Positions 9,836-18,915 of a stretch of DNA of 37,251 nt are shown here, piece after piece. Source of the DNA: Cytophagales bacterium (GTDB lineage Bacteria > Bacteroidota > Bacteroidia > Cytophagales > Cyclobacteriaceae); the NCBI GenBank assembly GCA_024643455.1, contig JAHEMV010000003.1:1-37251 (forward strand), in the 5' to 3' direction. The position numbers were made by a program, and so were the translations under genes. Under the pieces are notes generated by a model. It saw only the letters and a program-made list of their open reading frames with translations, did not search any database and was not told the DNA's origin. The first letter of the stretch is position 1. Every line of letters begins with the position of its first letter.

Positions 9836-10241
9836 CCAAATTATTATTAGCATCCCTTTCCGCACCCTTTTCCTTTATAATAAACGATTGAGCATTTGCA
9901 TCAGGGAGCTGAATTATTTCGTATTTTTTAATTTCAGACTCATTGGATAAAAGTAAAACCGATTTTGATCTATCAATAGTCCAACTTCCTTGCTCTTTAC
10001 TATCATCATTCCTTACACGTACATAAGTCCCGTCAATATTAAGTGTGAGCTTATTGAAGGTTGGGTATTGCAGCACTAAATCTTTTTCATATTTCTCACC
10101 CACATTTGCCACCTGCCAAGTATCAGAAATAAAAGCATAATTGATTTCAGTACCGTCTTCACTAAAACCGCTTGAAAATACAATAGCCCAAACTATTACT
10201 TGTAAAACTAAAAAATTAAAAATTGTGGTTTTCATCGACAA
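9813..10241 (-). CDS. Small exported hypothetical protein, lipocalin-like fold possible
   Basis: Signal-like N-terminus; DTWQVANVGE...FNKLTLNIDGTYVRVRNDDSKEQGSWTIDRSKSVLLLS pattern typical of lipocalin-like beta barrels. Confidence 0.55.
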   Translation of the reverse strand: MSMKTTIFNFLVLQVIVWAIVFSSGFSEDGTEINYAFISDTWQVANVGEKYEKDLVLQYPTFNKLTLNIDGTYVRVRNDDSKEQGSWTIDRSKSVLLLSNESEIKKYEIIQLPDANAQSFIIKEKGAERDANNNLEYELTRL

Positions 10242-10676
10242 AAATGCATTTAACTATTTTTTTATTTTAACAGTACAATTTTAAGTTTTTTAATTAGATA
10301 TAACCGTTACACATTAATAGCATAAATGTTAAATGTATGTTTTTTATACACTTTTTAGTAAAATTCACTTGAACGGTGTGTATTAATCGAAAAGCTTAAC
10401 TATCTGGTAGTCAATAGAATTCGCCAAATCATCAAAATTTTGCCGGAACAGCAATAAAATCTCATTTTTTCATACTTAATCAGTACTTTTTACCTAATAA
10501 TCATATAATTAAAAGAAATAGTGAAATAATTAAGCCCTAAACAAAAAACATCAATTCCATTAAATAATTATTGCATTGATATTATGCTCATTTTATTTAT
10601 ATAAGAGATGATTTTGGTCAAAAAATAATTATGCAACTGTGATAATCAGATTTATAGTTTTTATAATTAAATAATT

Positions 10677-11966
10677 TTACTTATTTCCAATCATATCAGC
10701 TACAAATTTGGGTAATACAAAAGATGCTTTGTGGACATCATAACTATAATAAAGCAATTTATTTTTTGAACAAAAATTTCTAATTTTTTCTTCTTTCAAA
10801 AAATCAAACGGATTAAGATCGCCCTTTGAAGAAAATGAAAAACTCCACATACCAGAAGGAAAGGATGGTAAATACATTAAATAGCAAAACACGTGATCTG
10901 GTCTAAAAATCTTATTATAACATTGAAAAACACTCTTGAAAATATGTTGATTATACCTGGGTGATTCGCTTTGTGTAATCATGATTCCCTCGGGCTTCAA
11001 AATCCTATAAATATCCTTGTAAAAACGCTCTGTAAATAATCCCTCACTAGGACCCTCCGGATCATCGGAATCTATAATTGCAATATCATATAATTCAGAT
11101 TTACAGCTTTTTACAAAATTAACTCCATCTTCTACTTTAATCTTTACTCTTTTATCATTTAATGATTTTGAAATATTAGGTAAATATTCTGTTGACGCTT
11201 TTATTACAAATTCATCAATTTCTACCAAATCAATGCTTTGTACACATTCATGTTTCAATAGTTCACGGATTGTGCCACCATCACCACCACCAATCACCAG
11301 GATATTTTTGGGATTAGGGTGTGAAAAAACAGGGACATGAGCAATCATTTCGTGATATACGTATTCATCTTCTTCAGCACATACAATTTTCCCATCCAAA
11401 ACAAGGATTTTACCGAATGCTTCGGTTTGAAATATCTCTATTTTCTGAAACTGTGATTTGTGAAAATACAGCCGTTCACCGCTATGTCTGAGTGATAGCG
11501 CAAGATTTTCATTCCGTTCTGTAAACCAAATATTTCTGAAGGTTTTGGCTTCCTGCAAAATTGAATCGGATTGCTTTTTATTGATGAGTTTGCGATCATT
11601 TTTTTTTGGTAACAATAAATTGCTCTGACCACGATTTAACTCAATCGTAGATCCATGTGATGCTTCAAAATCAGCTTTTAAACTTTCGTATGCAATCCAA
11701 GGATCAATCGTATCGCCACATGTATAGATGTCAATAGATGCATAACTATATTCTGGCCAACAATGAATGGAAAAATGACTCTCTTGAATAACAATAACAC
11801 CTGAAACCCCCAATGGGGAAAAGTGATGAAAAGTAGAATTTATTACAGTAGCTCCGGCTTTTTCCGCTGCTTCCAGCATACTTTTCTCTACAAAAGAAAC
11901 ATCATCGATTTTTTCAATATCACAACCATACAACTCTGCAATGATATGTCTTCCTAATGCTGTCAT
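10677..11966 (-). CDS. speDE: SpeD-SpeE fusion: S-adenosylmethionine decarboxylase + spermidine synthase
   Basis: N-terminal MTALGRHIIAELYGCD...ESHFSIHCWPEYSYASIDIYTCGD (pro-enzyme cleavage Glu-Ser); C-terminal KILVLDGKIVCAEEDEYVYHEMIAHVPVFSHPNPKNILVIGGGDGGTIRELLKH...IIDSDDPEGPSEGLFTERFY. Confidence 0.92.
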   Translation of the reverse strand: MTALGRHIIAELYGCDIEKIDDVSFVEKSMLEAAEKAGATVINSTFHHFSPLGVSGVIVIQESHFSIHCWPEYSYASIDIYTCGDTIDPWIAYESLKADFEASHGSTIELNRGQSNLLLPKKNDRKLINKKQSDSILQEAKTFRNIWFTERNENLALSLRHSGERLYFHKSQFQKIEIFQTEAFGKILVLDGKIVCAEEDEYVYHEMIAHVPVFSHPNPKNILVIGGGDGGTIRELLKHECVQSIDLVEIDEFVIKASTEYLPNISKSLNDKRVKIKVEDGVNFVKSCKSELYDIAIIDSDDPEGPSEGLFTERFYKDIYRILKPEGIMITQSESPRYNQHIFKSVFQCYNKIFRPDHVFCYLMYLPSFPSGMWSFSFSSKGDLNPFDFLKEEKIRNFCSKNKLLYYSYDVHKASFVLPKFVADMIGNK

Positions 11967-12473
11967 TTAACTGGAGGTTGAAAAATCATCAGGTGAAGTA
12001 TAATATTCAAATGATGCATTTTCTTTAGAAACTAATTTCCATTCGTTTGCACCAATTGATATTTTCACAATGCCACTGGGTTCTAAGCCATCAAAATGAT
12101 GCCCTGTTAGATGCTCAACAAAATAGGTAAGTACTGGATTATGTCCTATCAATACCACTTTATTCCATTCATTGTTCAAATCCAACAGTATATTTTCAAT
12201 AATTCGTACAGATGCTTCATATAAATCGGATATTATAACCGTTTTTGAAATATCATAACTCAACTGATCGGCAATCAGTTCTGCGGTCTGTACAGCCCTC
12301 AAAGCGCTACTACAAATTATTGCATCAATATCGCCATTCTTCTTATAAAGGTATGCGCCAAGACGCGATGCTTGTTGAAGACCTTCGGGTAGGAGTTCCC
12401 GATCAATATCCTTCGCCCCTATTTCCGTTTGTTTGGCCTTTGCATGTCGGACAACAAATAATGTTTTTCCCAT
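11967..12473 (-). CDS. sixA: SixA-like phosphohistidine phosphatase (histidine phosphatase superfamily)
   Basis: LFVVRHAKAKQTEIGAKDIDRELLPEGLQQASRLG; SSALRAVQTAELI; VLIGHNPVLTYFVEHLTG. Confidence 0.88.
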   Translation of the reverse strand: MGKTLFVVRHAKAKQTEIGAKDIDRELLPEGLQQASRLGAYLYKKNGDIDAIICSSALRAVQTAELIADQLSYDISKTVIISDLYEASVRIIENILLDLNNEWNKVVLIGHNPVLTYFVEHLTGHHFDGLEPSGIVKISIGANEWKLVSKENASFEYYTSPDDFSTSS

Positions 12474-12583
12474 GGTTTAATTAAAAGTTAGATGAACTAA
12501 TCATGTGCATCAAAATAGATCAATTTGCTATTTTAATAAATTTTTATTGATATTTGGGCCTTTATAAAAAAAACAGGTTGTAA

Positions 12584-14899
12584 ATGTCGAAGAATCTAGT
12601 AATCGTTGAGTCACCAGCAAAAGCTAAAACTATAGAGGGATATTTAGGGAAAGATTATAAAGTAGTCTCGAGCTATGGGCACGTCAGGGACTTACCTAAA
12701 GGCGACATGGCAATAGATGTTAAAAATGGGTTTAAACCCACATATGAAATCTCCAAAGACAAAAAAGATATAATAAAAAATCTTAAAAATGATGTCAAAG
12801 GAGCTGAATTAATCTATCTGGCGAGTGACGATGACCGTGAAGGAGAAGCGATCTCATGGCATCTTAAAGAAGCCCTGAAACTGGATGATTCCAAAACAAG
12901 ACGAATAGTATTTAGGGAAATTACCAAAAATGCAATCCTTAATGCTATAAAATCTCCACGAGGTTTGGACCTGGATTTGGTAAATGCACAGCAAGCCAGA
13001 AGAATCCTTGACCGACTTGTTGGTTTCGAGATTAGTCCGATTCTATGGAAAAAAATAAAAAGAGGATTGTCTGCAGGAAGGGTTCAGTCAGTTGCTGTTC
13101 GGTTAGTAGTTGAGCGTGAGCGTGAAATTGAAAAATTTGATGTGGATTCATTTTTCAAAATATCTGCATTATTTAATTTAGAAGAAGGCAAAAAGTTAAA
13201 AGCAGAATTAAGCAAAAAGTTAGATAAAGAATCGGAGGCACTTGAATTTCTAAATAAGTGTTTAGGAGCTGAGTTTAAAATCAGCAAACTGGAAAAAAAA
13301 CCAGCTAAAAAAACAGCTGCAGCACCCTTTACGACTTCCACATTACAACAGGAAGCTAGCAGGAAATTAGGATTTTCGGTATCACAGACCATGTCTGTTG
13401 CGCAAAAACTATATGAGTCAGGGAAAATTTCTTATATGAGGACGGACTCTTTAAATTTGTCTCAGGAAGCAATTGATGGAGCAAAATCTGCCATTGTACA
13501 ATTATTTGGTTCTGAATATGTGGATTCGCGCCAGTACAAGAACAAATCGAAGTCTGCACAGGAAGCTCACGAAGCGATCAGGCCTACAAACTTTATGAAT
13601 CAAAATGCCGGATCAAATAGTAATGAACAGCGGTTATATGATCTGATTTGGAAGCGAACCGTTGCCTCTCAGATGGCTGATGCACAGATAGAGCGAACAA
13701 TAGCCACAATAAGCATTTCCACAACCAAAGAAAATCTCACTGCTCAAGGAGAAGTAATCAAATTTGATGGATTTTTAAAGGTTTATATTGAATCTACAGA
13801 CGATGATGATACAAATGGCGAAGATCAAGGTATGCTACCACCATTAGCCATTGGTCAAATTTTAGATCTTAACCATATGCTCGCTAAAGAAGGATTTACT
13901 CGATCTGCTCCAAGATACACAGAAGCCAGCCTGGTAAAAAAACTTGAAGAGATGGGCATTGGAAGACCTTCAACTTATGCCCCCACGATAACCACGGTTC
14001 AGAAAAGAGAATATGTTTTAAAAGAATCAAAAGAAGGCACAGAAAGAACTTATCTAGAATTTGTATTGGAAAATGGGAAAATTTCAAAAAATAAAAAGAC
14101 TGAAATAACCGGAGCTGAAAAAAACAAGCTTTTCCCAACAAATACGGCAATGATTGTTAACGATTTTCTTATTGGCCAATTCCCCAATATCATTGATTAT
14201 TCCTTTACTGCAAATGTAGAAAAGGAACTTGATGAAATCGCAAATGGGAATTTGTTATGGGACAAAATGATTAAAGAATTTTATGGAAGTTTTCATTCCG
14301 ATGTAAAGACCTCAGAAAACGTAAGTAAGTCAGATATTGGTGCCTTACGTGAGCTAGGTGTTGACCCAAAAACAGGAAAAAATATATATGCCAGATTGGC
14401 AAGATTTGGACCTTGTGTACAATTGGGCGAACTAGAAGATGAAGAAAAACCACGTTTTTCCAGCCTGCGCAAAGGGCAATTAATTGAAACAATCACTTTA
14501 GATGATGCATTGGAACTTTTTAAACTACCTCGTATTGTTGGATCTTTTGAAGATAAAAATATAGACGCAAATGTTGGAAGATTTGGGCCTTATGTACGCC
14601 ATAATAGCAAATTCTATGGTTTGAGCGAAGGCGATGACCCGCTAACAATTACTGAACAACGGGCTATCGAACTCATCGAATTAAAAAGAATTGACGATGC
14701 CAGTCGCGTTATAAAAAGCTTTGATGAGGATGAAGATTTTCAAATCTTAAAAGGAAAATGGGGGCCATACCTAAAAGCTGGCAAAAAGAACGTCAAACTA
14801 CCAAAAGATAAAACACCAGAAGACCTTTCGTATGCTGATTGTGTTTTACTTGCGGAAAATGCACCAGAAAAAAAACGAGGAGGTCGAAAGAAAAAATAA
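12584..14899 (+). CDS. topA: DNA topoisomerase I (type IA), C-terminal Topo_C repeats and Lys-rich tail
   Basis: LVIVESPAKAKTIEGYLGKDYKV, DDDREGEAISWHL, LSAGRVQSVAVRLVVERE, SYMRTDSLNLS, AHEAIRPT, IGRPSTYAPTI. Confidence 0.97.
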   Translation: MSKNLVIVESPAKAKTIEGYLGKDYKVVSSYGHVRDLPKGDMAIDVKNGFKPTYEISKDKKDIIKNLKNDVKGAELIYLASDDDREGEAISWHLKEALKLDDSKTRRIVFREITKNAILNAIKSPRGLDLDLVNAQQARRILDRLVGFEISPILWKKIKRGLSAGRVQSVAVRLVVEREREIEKFDVDSFFKISALFNLEEGKKLKAELSKKLDKESEALEFLNKCLGAEFKISKLEKKPAKKTAAAPFTTSTLQQEASRKLGFSVSQTMSVAQKLYESGKISYMRTDSLNLSQEAIDGAKSAIVQLFGSEYVDSRQYKNKSKSAQEAHEAIRPTNFMNQNAGSNSNEQRLYDLIWKRTVASQMADAQIERTIATISISTTKENLTAQGEVIKFDGFLKVYIESTDDDDTNGEDQGMLPPLAIGQILDLNHMLAKEGFTRSAPRYTEASLVKKLEEMGIGRPSTYAPTITTVQKREYVLKESKEGTERTYLEFVLENGKISKNKKTEITGAEKNKLFPTNTAMIVNDFLIGQFPNIIDYSFTANVEKELDEIANGNLLWDKMIKEFYGSFHSDVKTSENVSKSDIGALRELGVDPKTGKNIYARLARFGPCVQLGELEDEEKPRFSSLRKGQLIETITLDDALELFKLPRIVGSFEDKNIDANVGRFGPYVRHNSKFYGLSEGDDPLTITEQRAIELIELKRIDDASRVIKSFDEDEDFQILKGKWGPYLKAGKKNVKLPKDKTPEDLSYADCVLLAENAPEKKRGGRKKK

Positions 14900-14903
14900 G
14901 TTC

Positions 14904-15596
14904 ATGAAAAAAATCGTTGTCCTTTCAGGAGCAGGGGTTAGTGCAGAAAGCGGAATAAAAACATTCCGCGATTCTGGAGGATTGTGGGAAGGATATGATG
15001 TGATGGATGTTGCATCTCCTGAAGGTTGGTCAAAAGACCGAGAATTGGTGCTCAATTTTTATAACGAACGTCGAAAAATTGCCATCTCTGCAATTCCCAA
15101 CCAGGGCCATCAAATAATTGCCGAGTTGGAACAATCCTTTAATGTGACCGTCGTAACGCAAAACGTAGATAACCTCCATGAAAAAGCTGGATCGACCAAA
15201 GTTATTCATCTTCATGGAGAACTATTTAAATCTCGTAGTACGGTAGATCCCAACCTAATTTATGACATAACGGGTTGGGAATTGAAGTCTGGAGATACTT
15301 GTGAAAAAGGGTCTCAATTGCGCCCGAATATAGTTTGGTTTGGTGAATTGGTACCTATGATGAATGTCGCAATTGAAGAAACACTATCTGCAGATATTTT
15401 TATTGTAATAGGCACATCTTTACAGGTATATCCTGCTGCGGGTCTTCTGGAATATGTCAAATCCTCATACCCCAAATTTATCATCGATCCGAATATGCCC
15501 AATATTCCCATGAGACCCAATCTTACTTTGATTCAAGAAGTTGGGAGTGTAGGTATGAAAAAAGTACAAGAAATCCTTATGAAGGAATACCTTTAG
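14904..15596 (+). CDS. cobB: NAD-dependent protein deacylase (sirtuin, Sir2 family)
   Basis: VVLSGAGVSAESGIKTFRDSGGLWEGYDVMDVASPEGW, VVTQNVDNLHEKAGS, HLHGELF, RPNIVWFGE, IGTSLQVYPAAGL. ATG at 14904 (MKKIVVLSGAG) preferred over 14832. Confidence 0.92.
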   Translation: MKKIVVLSGAGVSAESGIKTFRDSGGLWEGYDVMDVASPEGWSKDRELVLNFYNERRKIAISAIPNQGHQIIAELEQSFNVTVVTQNVDNLHEKAGSTKVIHLHGELFKSRSTVDPNLIYDITGWELKSGDTCEKGSQLRPNIVWFGELVPMMNVAIEETLSADIFIVIGTSLQVYPAAGLLEYVKSSYPKFIIDPNMPNIPMRPNLTLIQEVGSVGMKKVQEILMKEYL

Positions 15597-15671
15597 AGCC
15601 ACATTTCCAATTTGATATTAATTCTCTTCCTTTTTGGTTTTCAATAAAAATGAAATCAAAAAGTTCTTATC

Positions 15672-15701
15672 TTTGATCTAACTGATCTGATACTATTTTT
15701 G
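15672..15701 (+). promoter_or_regulatory. Putative Bacteroidota promoter TTTG-N18-TATTTTTG
   Basis: TTTG at 15672-15675 and TATTTTTG at 15694-15701, 18-nt spacer; matches TTTG...TAnnTTTG consensus. Confidence 0.5.
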
Positions 15702-15709
15702 CAAATTTT

Positions 15710-17236
15710 ATGATACAACGTGTTTTTTTATCCGGTTCTATAATTCTCCTATTCTCAATTCAAGGATTCAGTCAATCTTCTTTAGTTACAGAATATAATG
15801 CTGATAGCACAATTCGATCTGAAGGAATGATCGATGAAGCCAATCTTAAGCAAGGGAACTGGTCCTATTATAATAACACAGGAAATCTGGTACAAATGGG
15901 ACGTTTTAACGATAATATGCGGACAGGTATGTGGCTTGCGTATGATTTATCAGGAAATATTATTATGGAAACCTACTTTGAAAACGATATATCAAATGGA
16001 ATCCTTCGGAAATATTATCCAGGAAGGAAAATTAAGGAAGAGGGTGAAATTAATGCAGACATACGGGTTGGAGATTGGAAGGAATATTATCAAAATGGTA
16101 AAATAAAGCTAATTGGTAATTATATGAACGGACTTAAAGTTGGCAAATGGAGATATTACTTTGAGTCAGGTCATCTTCAAAGTGAAGCACTTTATACTAG
16201 TGATTCCCTCAATGGTAAATTTATTACGTATTTTCCGATTATAGGAACAAAGGAATTGGAGATGGAATATGTAATGGGTAAAAAGTACGGAAAGTATGAA
16301 GCCTATTACGAGAATGGCCAGCTTAAGCGTACTGGAGTTTATCAAAATGATAAAGAAATCAGCGATTGGAAGGAATACTATGAAAATGGTTTTGTAAAAG
16401 CTGAAGAAAAATATATTGATGGCCTTCCAAGTGGTAAATGGACTTATTATTATCCCTACTCTGGCATTCTGAAAGAAATTACTTTTGAAAACGGATTGCT
16501 TGAAGGAGTGTATATTGAAAATTTTGAAGACAATAGAAAAAGTGTTCGTGGGCAATATAAAAATGGAATGCGCATTGGAACCTGGTACAATTATCATGAA
16601 AATGAAAAAATATTTTCATTCGGAGAATATGAAAATGATCTGAGAAACGGTAATTGGAAATATTTTGACGATAAGGGAAATCTAATGGCTGAAGGAAATT
16701 TTGAAAATGACAAAGAACAAGGTCAATGGTTTTTTTATTATCCTAATGGGGTTCTTAGGGCCATCGGATCATATAAAGAAGGAAAAGAAGATGGATTATG
16801 GGGCAATTTTCATGAAAATTCCATGTTGAAGCTGGAAGAAACCTGGCAGGATGGAAAATTACTTAGCACAGGTCCTTTCTTTACCGCATACGGCGATTCG
16901 TTACCATCAGGAACACTTAAAAACGGCGAAGGGACACTTAAAAAATATGCCAATGACCAATCATTATTAGAGGAGTTGACTTATAAAAATGGTGCAAAAA
17001 ACGGCCCTGCCAAGTTGTACAATGAAAAAGGTGAGTTTGCGGCAGAAGGGAACTATGTGGCCAACAAAAAAGATGGTCTTTGGAAGTATTATTATAGCAA
17101 TGGAAATGTAGAATCTCAGGGGAACTATAAAGAAGATCAACTTGAAGGACTTTGGGTTTTCTTTAGTAAGTCTGGAAAAGCAATTGATAAAAAGGACTAT
17201 ACCAAACTTAGAAAACTGGAAGAAAGCCTTGAGTAA
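15710..17236 (+). CDS. Exported MORN/YwqK-type repeat protein
   Basis: Signal peptide; many copies of G-x-W-x-Y-Y-x-x-x-G-x-L-x-x-x-G-x-Y-x-x-x-x-x-x-G. Confidence 0.85.
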   Translation: MIQRVFLSGSIILLFSIQGFSQSSLVTEYNADSTIRSEGMIDEANLKQGNWSYYNNTGNLVQMGRFNDNMRTGMWLAYDLSGNIIMETYFENDISNGILRKYYPGRKIKEEGEINADIRVGDWKEYYQNGKIKLIGNYMNGLKVGKWRYYFESGHLQSEALYTSDSLNGKFITYFPIIGTKELEMEYVMGKKYGKYEAYYENGQLKRTGVYQNDKEISDWKEYYENGFVKAEEKYIDGLPSGKWTYYYPYSGILKEITFENGLLEGVYIENFEDNRKSVRGQYKNGMRIGTWYNYHENEKIFSFGEYENDLRNGNWKYFDDKGNLMAEGNFENDKEQGQWFFYYPNGVLRAIGSYKEGKEDGLWGNFHENSMLKLEETWQDGKLLSTGPFFTAYGDSLPSGTLKNGEGTLKKYANDQSLLEELTYKNGAKNGPAKLYNEKGEFAAEGNYVANKKDGLWKYYYSNGNVESQGNYKEDQLEGLWVFFSKSGKAIDKKDYTKLRKLEESLE

Positions 17237-17256
17237 TTCGCATCCAAGAAAATATA

Positions 17257-18903
17257 CTACTGCTTAATCAGTTTTTTCGTTTGATTAAGATTTCCAGATT
17301 CAAAGCGATATAAATATGTGCCATTTCTAAACGACTTCAAGTCATACGTAACGTGATGTAATCCAGCTTCTTTATACTCGTTTAAGATTGTTCCTACCAA
17401 TCTGCCTTGAATATCAAGAAGTTCCAGTTTAACCATTCCATCCGTATTGATCCGATAACTAAATACCGTTTTATCCACTACAGGATTAGGATAGCAATCT
17501 TCCAAAAAATTCCGTTCAGAGAAAAAACCTTCCTTGGTCCCAGTAATACCATTTCCAATAATCGGAAGCCGGGAATCGACCCAATCCGACAATAGGGTTG
17601 CCTCAACAGCTTCGCTATCTGCCTCGAGCCAGTCAACAACTGCGGCAGTAAATACTTGTCTGTAATCATGTTGATAGACGAGATTTCCATTATCAAGATT
17701 ACTAAGATCTGGATTAGTACCTGTAACACCTGGTTTCACCATTTTACCAAACACAAACATTGGTGCAGCTGTACCATGGTCGCTTCCATAACTCCCATTG
17801 GAATACGCACGTCTTCCAAATTCAGAAAACGTCATGGTCAATACTTTATCTTCCAGTCCCAATTCCTTAAGATCATCTTGAAATGCTTTCATGGCGGAAG
17901 AAATATGATAGAGCAAGGCAGCATGTGTTCCCATGGTAGCATCATACGACTCTACCTGTTCAGCATGGGTATCAAACCCTCCAAGCCGTGCTAAAAATAT
18001 TTTTGTTTTCACTCCACCGCTTAACAATCGAGCAATCATTTTCATTTGAGGCGCCAGGCGGTTTTTTATTCGTCCTGATGGTGCATTTAGAGGGTACAAA
18101 TCAGGGTATGTTACATTTTGGCTATTACTTCCTTTCTCATATACTTCTTTTAACCTTCCAGCATATTGATTGGATTTTTCCTCAATATCCATTATCCATT
18201 TTAACTCCTCACCATAATGTGTATTCGTAATAGAATCAGGAGGAAGGCCACCTACACTTGTGACCAGATCATAAAATTGTTCTGGATTTTGGATAGAAAT
18301 AGCGGTTGGAATCCCATTATTCCGATGAAAAGCTAGTGAAACGCCATTACCAATTTCAATTGCTAAAGGATCTGGCATTTCCGGGTTAGGATAACTTTCA
18401 GGATATCCTGGATACTCATGATCCAGATATCTACCCATCCAGCCTGACGGAAGATACTCATTGTAATCACCACCCATAAACCAAATATCACGGCTTCTAA
18501 AATGCGAGCCATTGACATTTTCATATGCTACATTTTGTACAATATTCATTTTACCCTGATCATACAATTCCTTCATATGAGTAAGATCGGGATGCAAACC
18601 AACCTGATCTGCAGCACTAAGCGAAGAATCCAAATCAATAAATTTCCTTTTTCCATTATCAGGAATAGCAAGATTTGGCCTCAGGTTATAATACTCTGCA
18701 TATTGTTCGATGGGAATTACCGTATTTAAGCCATCATTCCCTCCATGAAGCTGAATGAGAATCAGTACTTTGTCATTATTGCTGGATGCGGCAAGTCGAT
18801 ATAAAGGTGCAGATTTTGCCAAAGCACTTAAAGGCAAACTATTCAACAAAAATGGTGATCCTGCAACTAATGGTAATTTTCTTAAAAAACCTCTTCTTCT
18901 CAT
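17257..18903 (-). CDS. DUF1501 family protein with T9SS type-A C-terminal sorting domain
   Basis: MRRRGFLRKLPLVAGSPFLLNSLP, LILIQLHGGNDGLNTVIP, GGFDTHAEQ, TFSEFGRRAYSNGSYGSDHGTAAPMFVFG; C-term CYPNPVVDKTVFSYRI...NGTYLYRFESGNLNQTKKLIKQ. Confidence 0.9.
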   Translation of the reverse strand: MRRRGFLRKLPLVAGSPFLLNSLPLSALAKSAPLYRLAASSNNDKVLILIQLHGGNDGLNTVIPIEQYAEYYNLRPNLAIPDNGKRKFIDLDSSLSAADQVGLHPDLTHMKELYDQGKMNIVQNVAYENVNGSHFRSRDIWFMGGDYNEYLPSGWMGRYLDHEYPGYPESYPNPEMPDPLAIEIGNGVSLAFHRNNGIPTAISIQNPEQFYDLVTSVGGLPPDSITNTHYGEELKWIMDIEEKSNQYAGRLKEVYEKGSNSQNVTYPDLYPLNAPSGRIKNRLAPQMKMIARLLSGGVKTKIFLARLGGFDTHAEQVESYDATMGTHAALLYHISSAMKAFQDDLKELGLEDKVLTMTFSEFGRRAYSNGSYGSDHGTAAPMFVFGKMVKPGVTGTNPDLSNLDNGNLVYQHDYRQVFTAAVVDWLEADSEAVEATLLSDWVDSRLPIIGNGITGTKEGFFSERNFLEDCYPNPVVDKTVFSYRINTDGMVKLELLDIQGRLVGTILNEYKEAGLHHVTYDLKSFRNGTYLYRFESGNLNQTKKLIKQ

Positions 18904-18915
18904 CTCAAATGGTGG

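Noticed and set aside
10242-10676. AT-rich 435-bp gap searched for a small RNA, short ORF or repeat
   Set aside because: Only AT-rich sequence seen; no convincing hairpin, repeat array or ORF.
14832-14903. Upstream start making the sirtuin overlap topA
   Set aside because: The extra residues are the out-of-frame topA 3' end; homology begins exactly at MKKIVVLSGAG (14904).
16166-16597. 143-aa minus-strand ORF antisense to the YwqK-type gene
   Set aside because: Low-complexity translation mirroring repetitive coding DNA; no recognisable motif; fully inside a well-supported plus-strand gene.
15710-17236. YwqK-type protein as antitoxin of a toxin-antitoxin module
   Set aside because: It has a signal peptide and no small toxin ORF adjacent; the family name alone is not evidence.
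17656-17994. 112-aa plus-strand ORF antisense to DUF1501 (and neighbours 17988-18230, 18502-18729)
   Set aside because: Entirely antisense to a strongly supported CDS, with no motif support.
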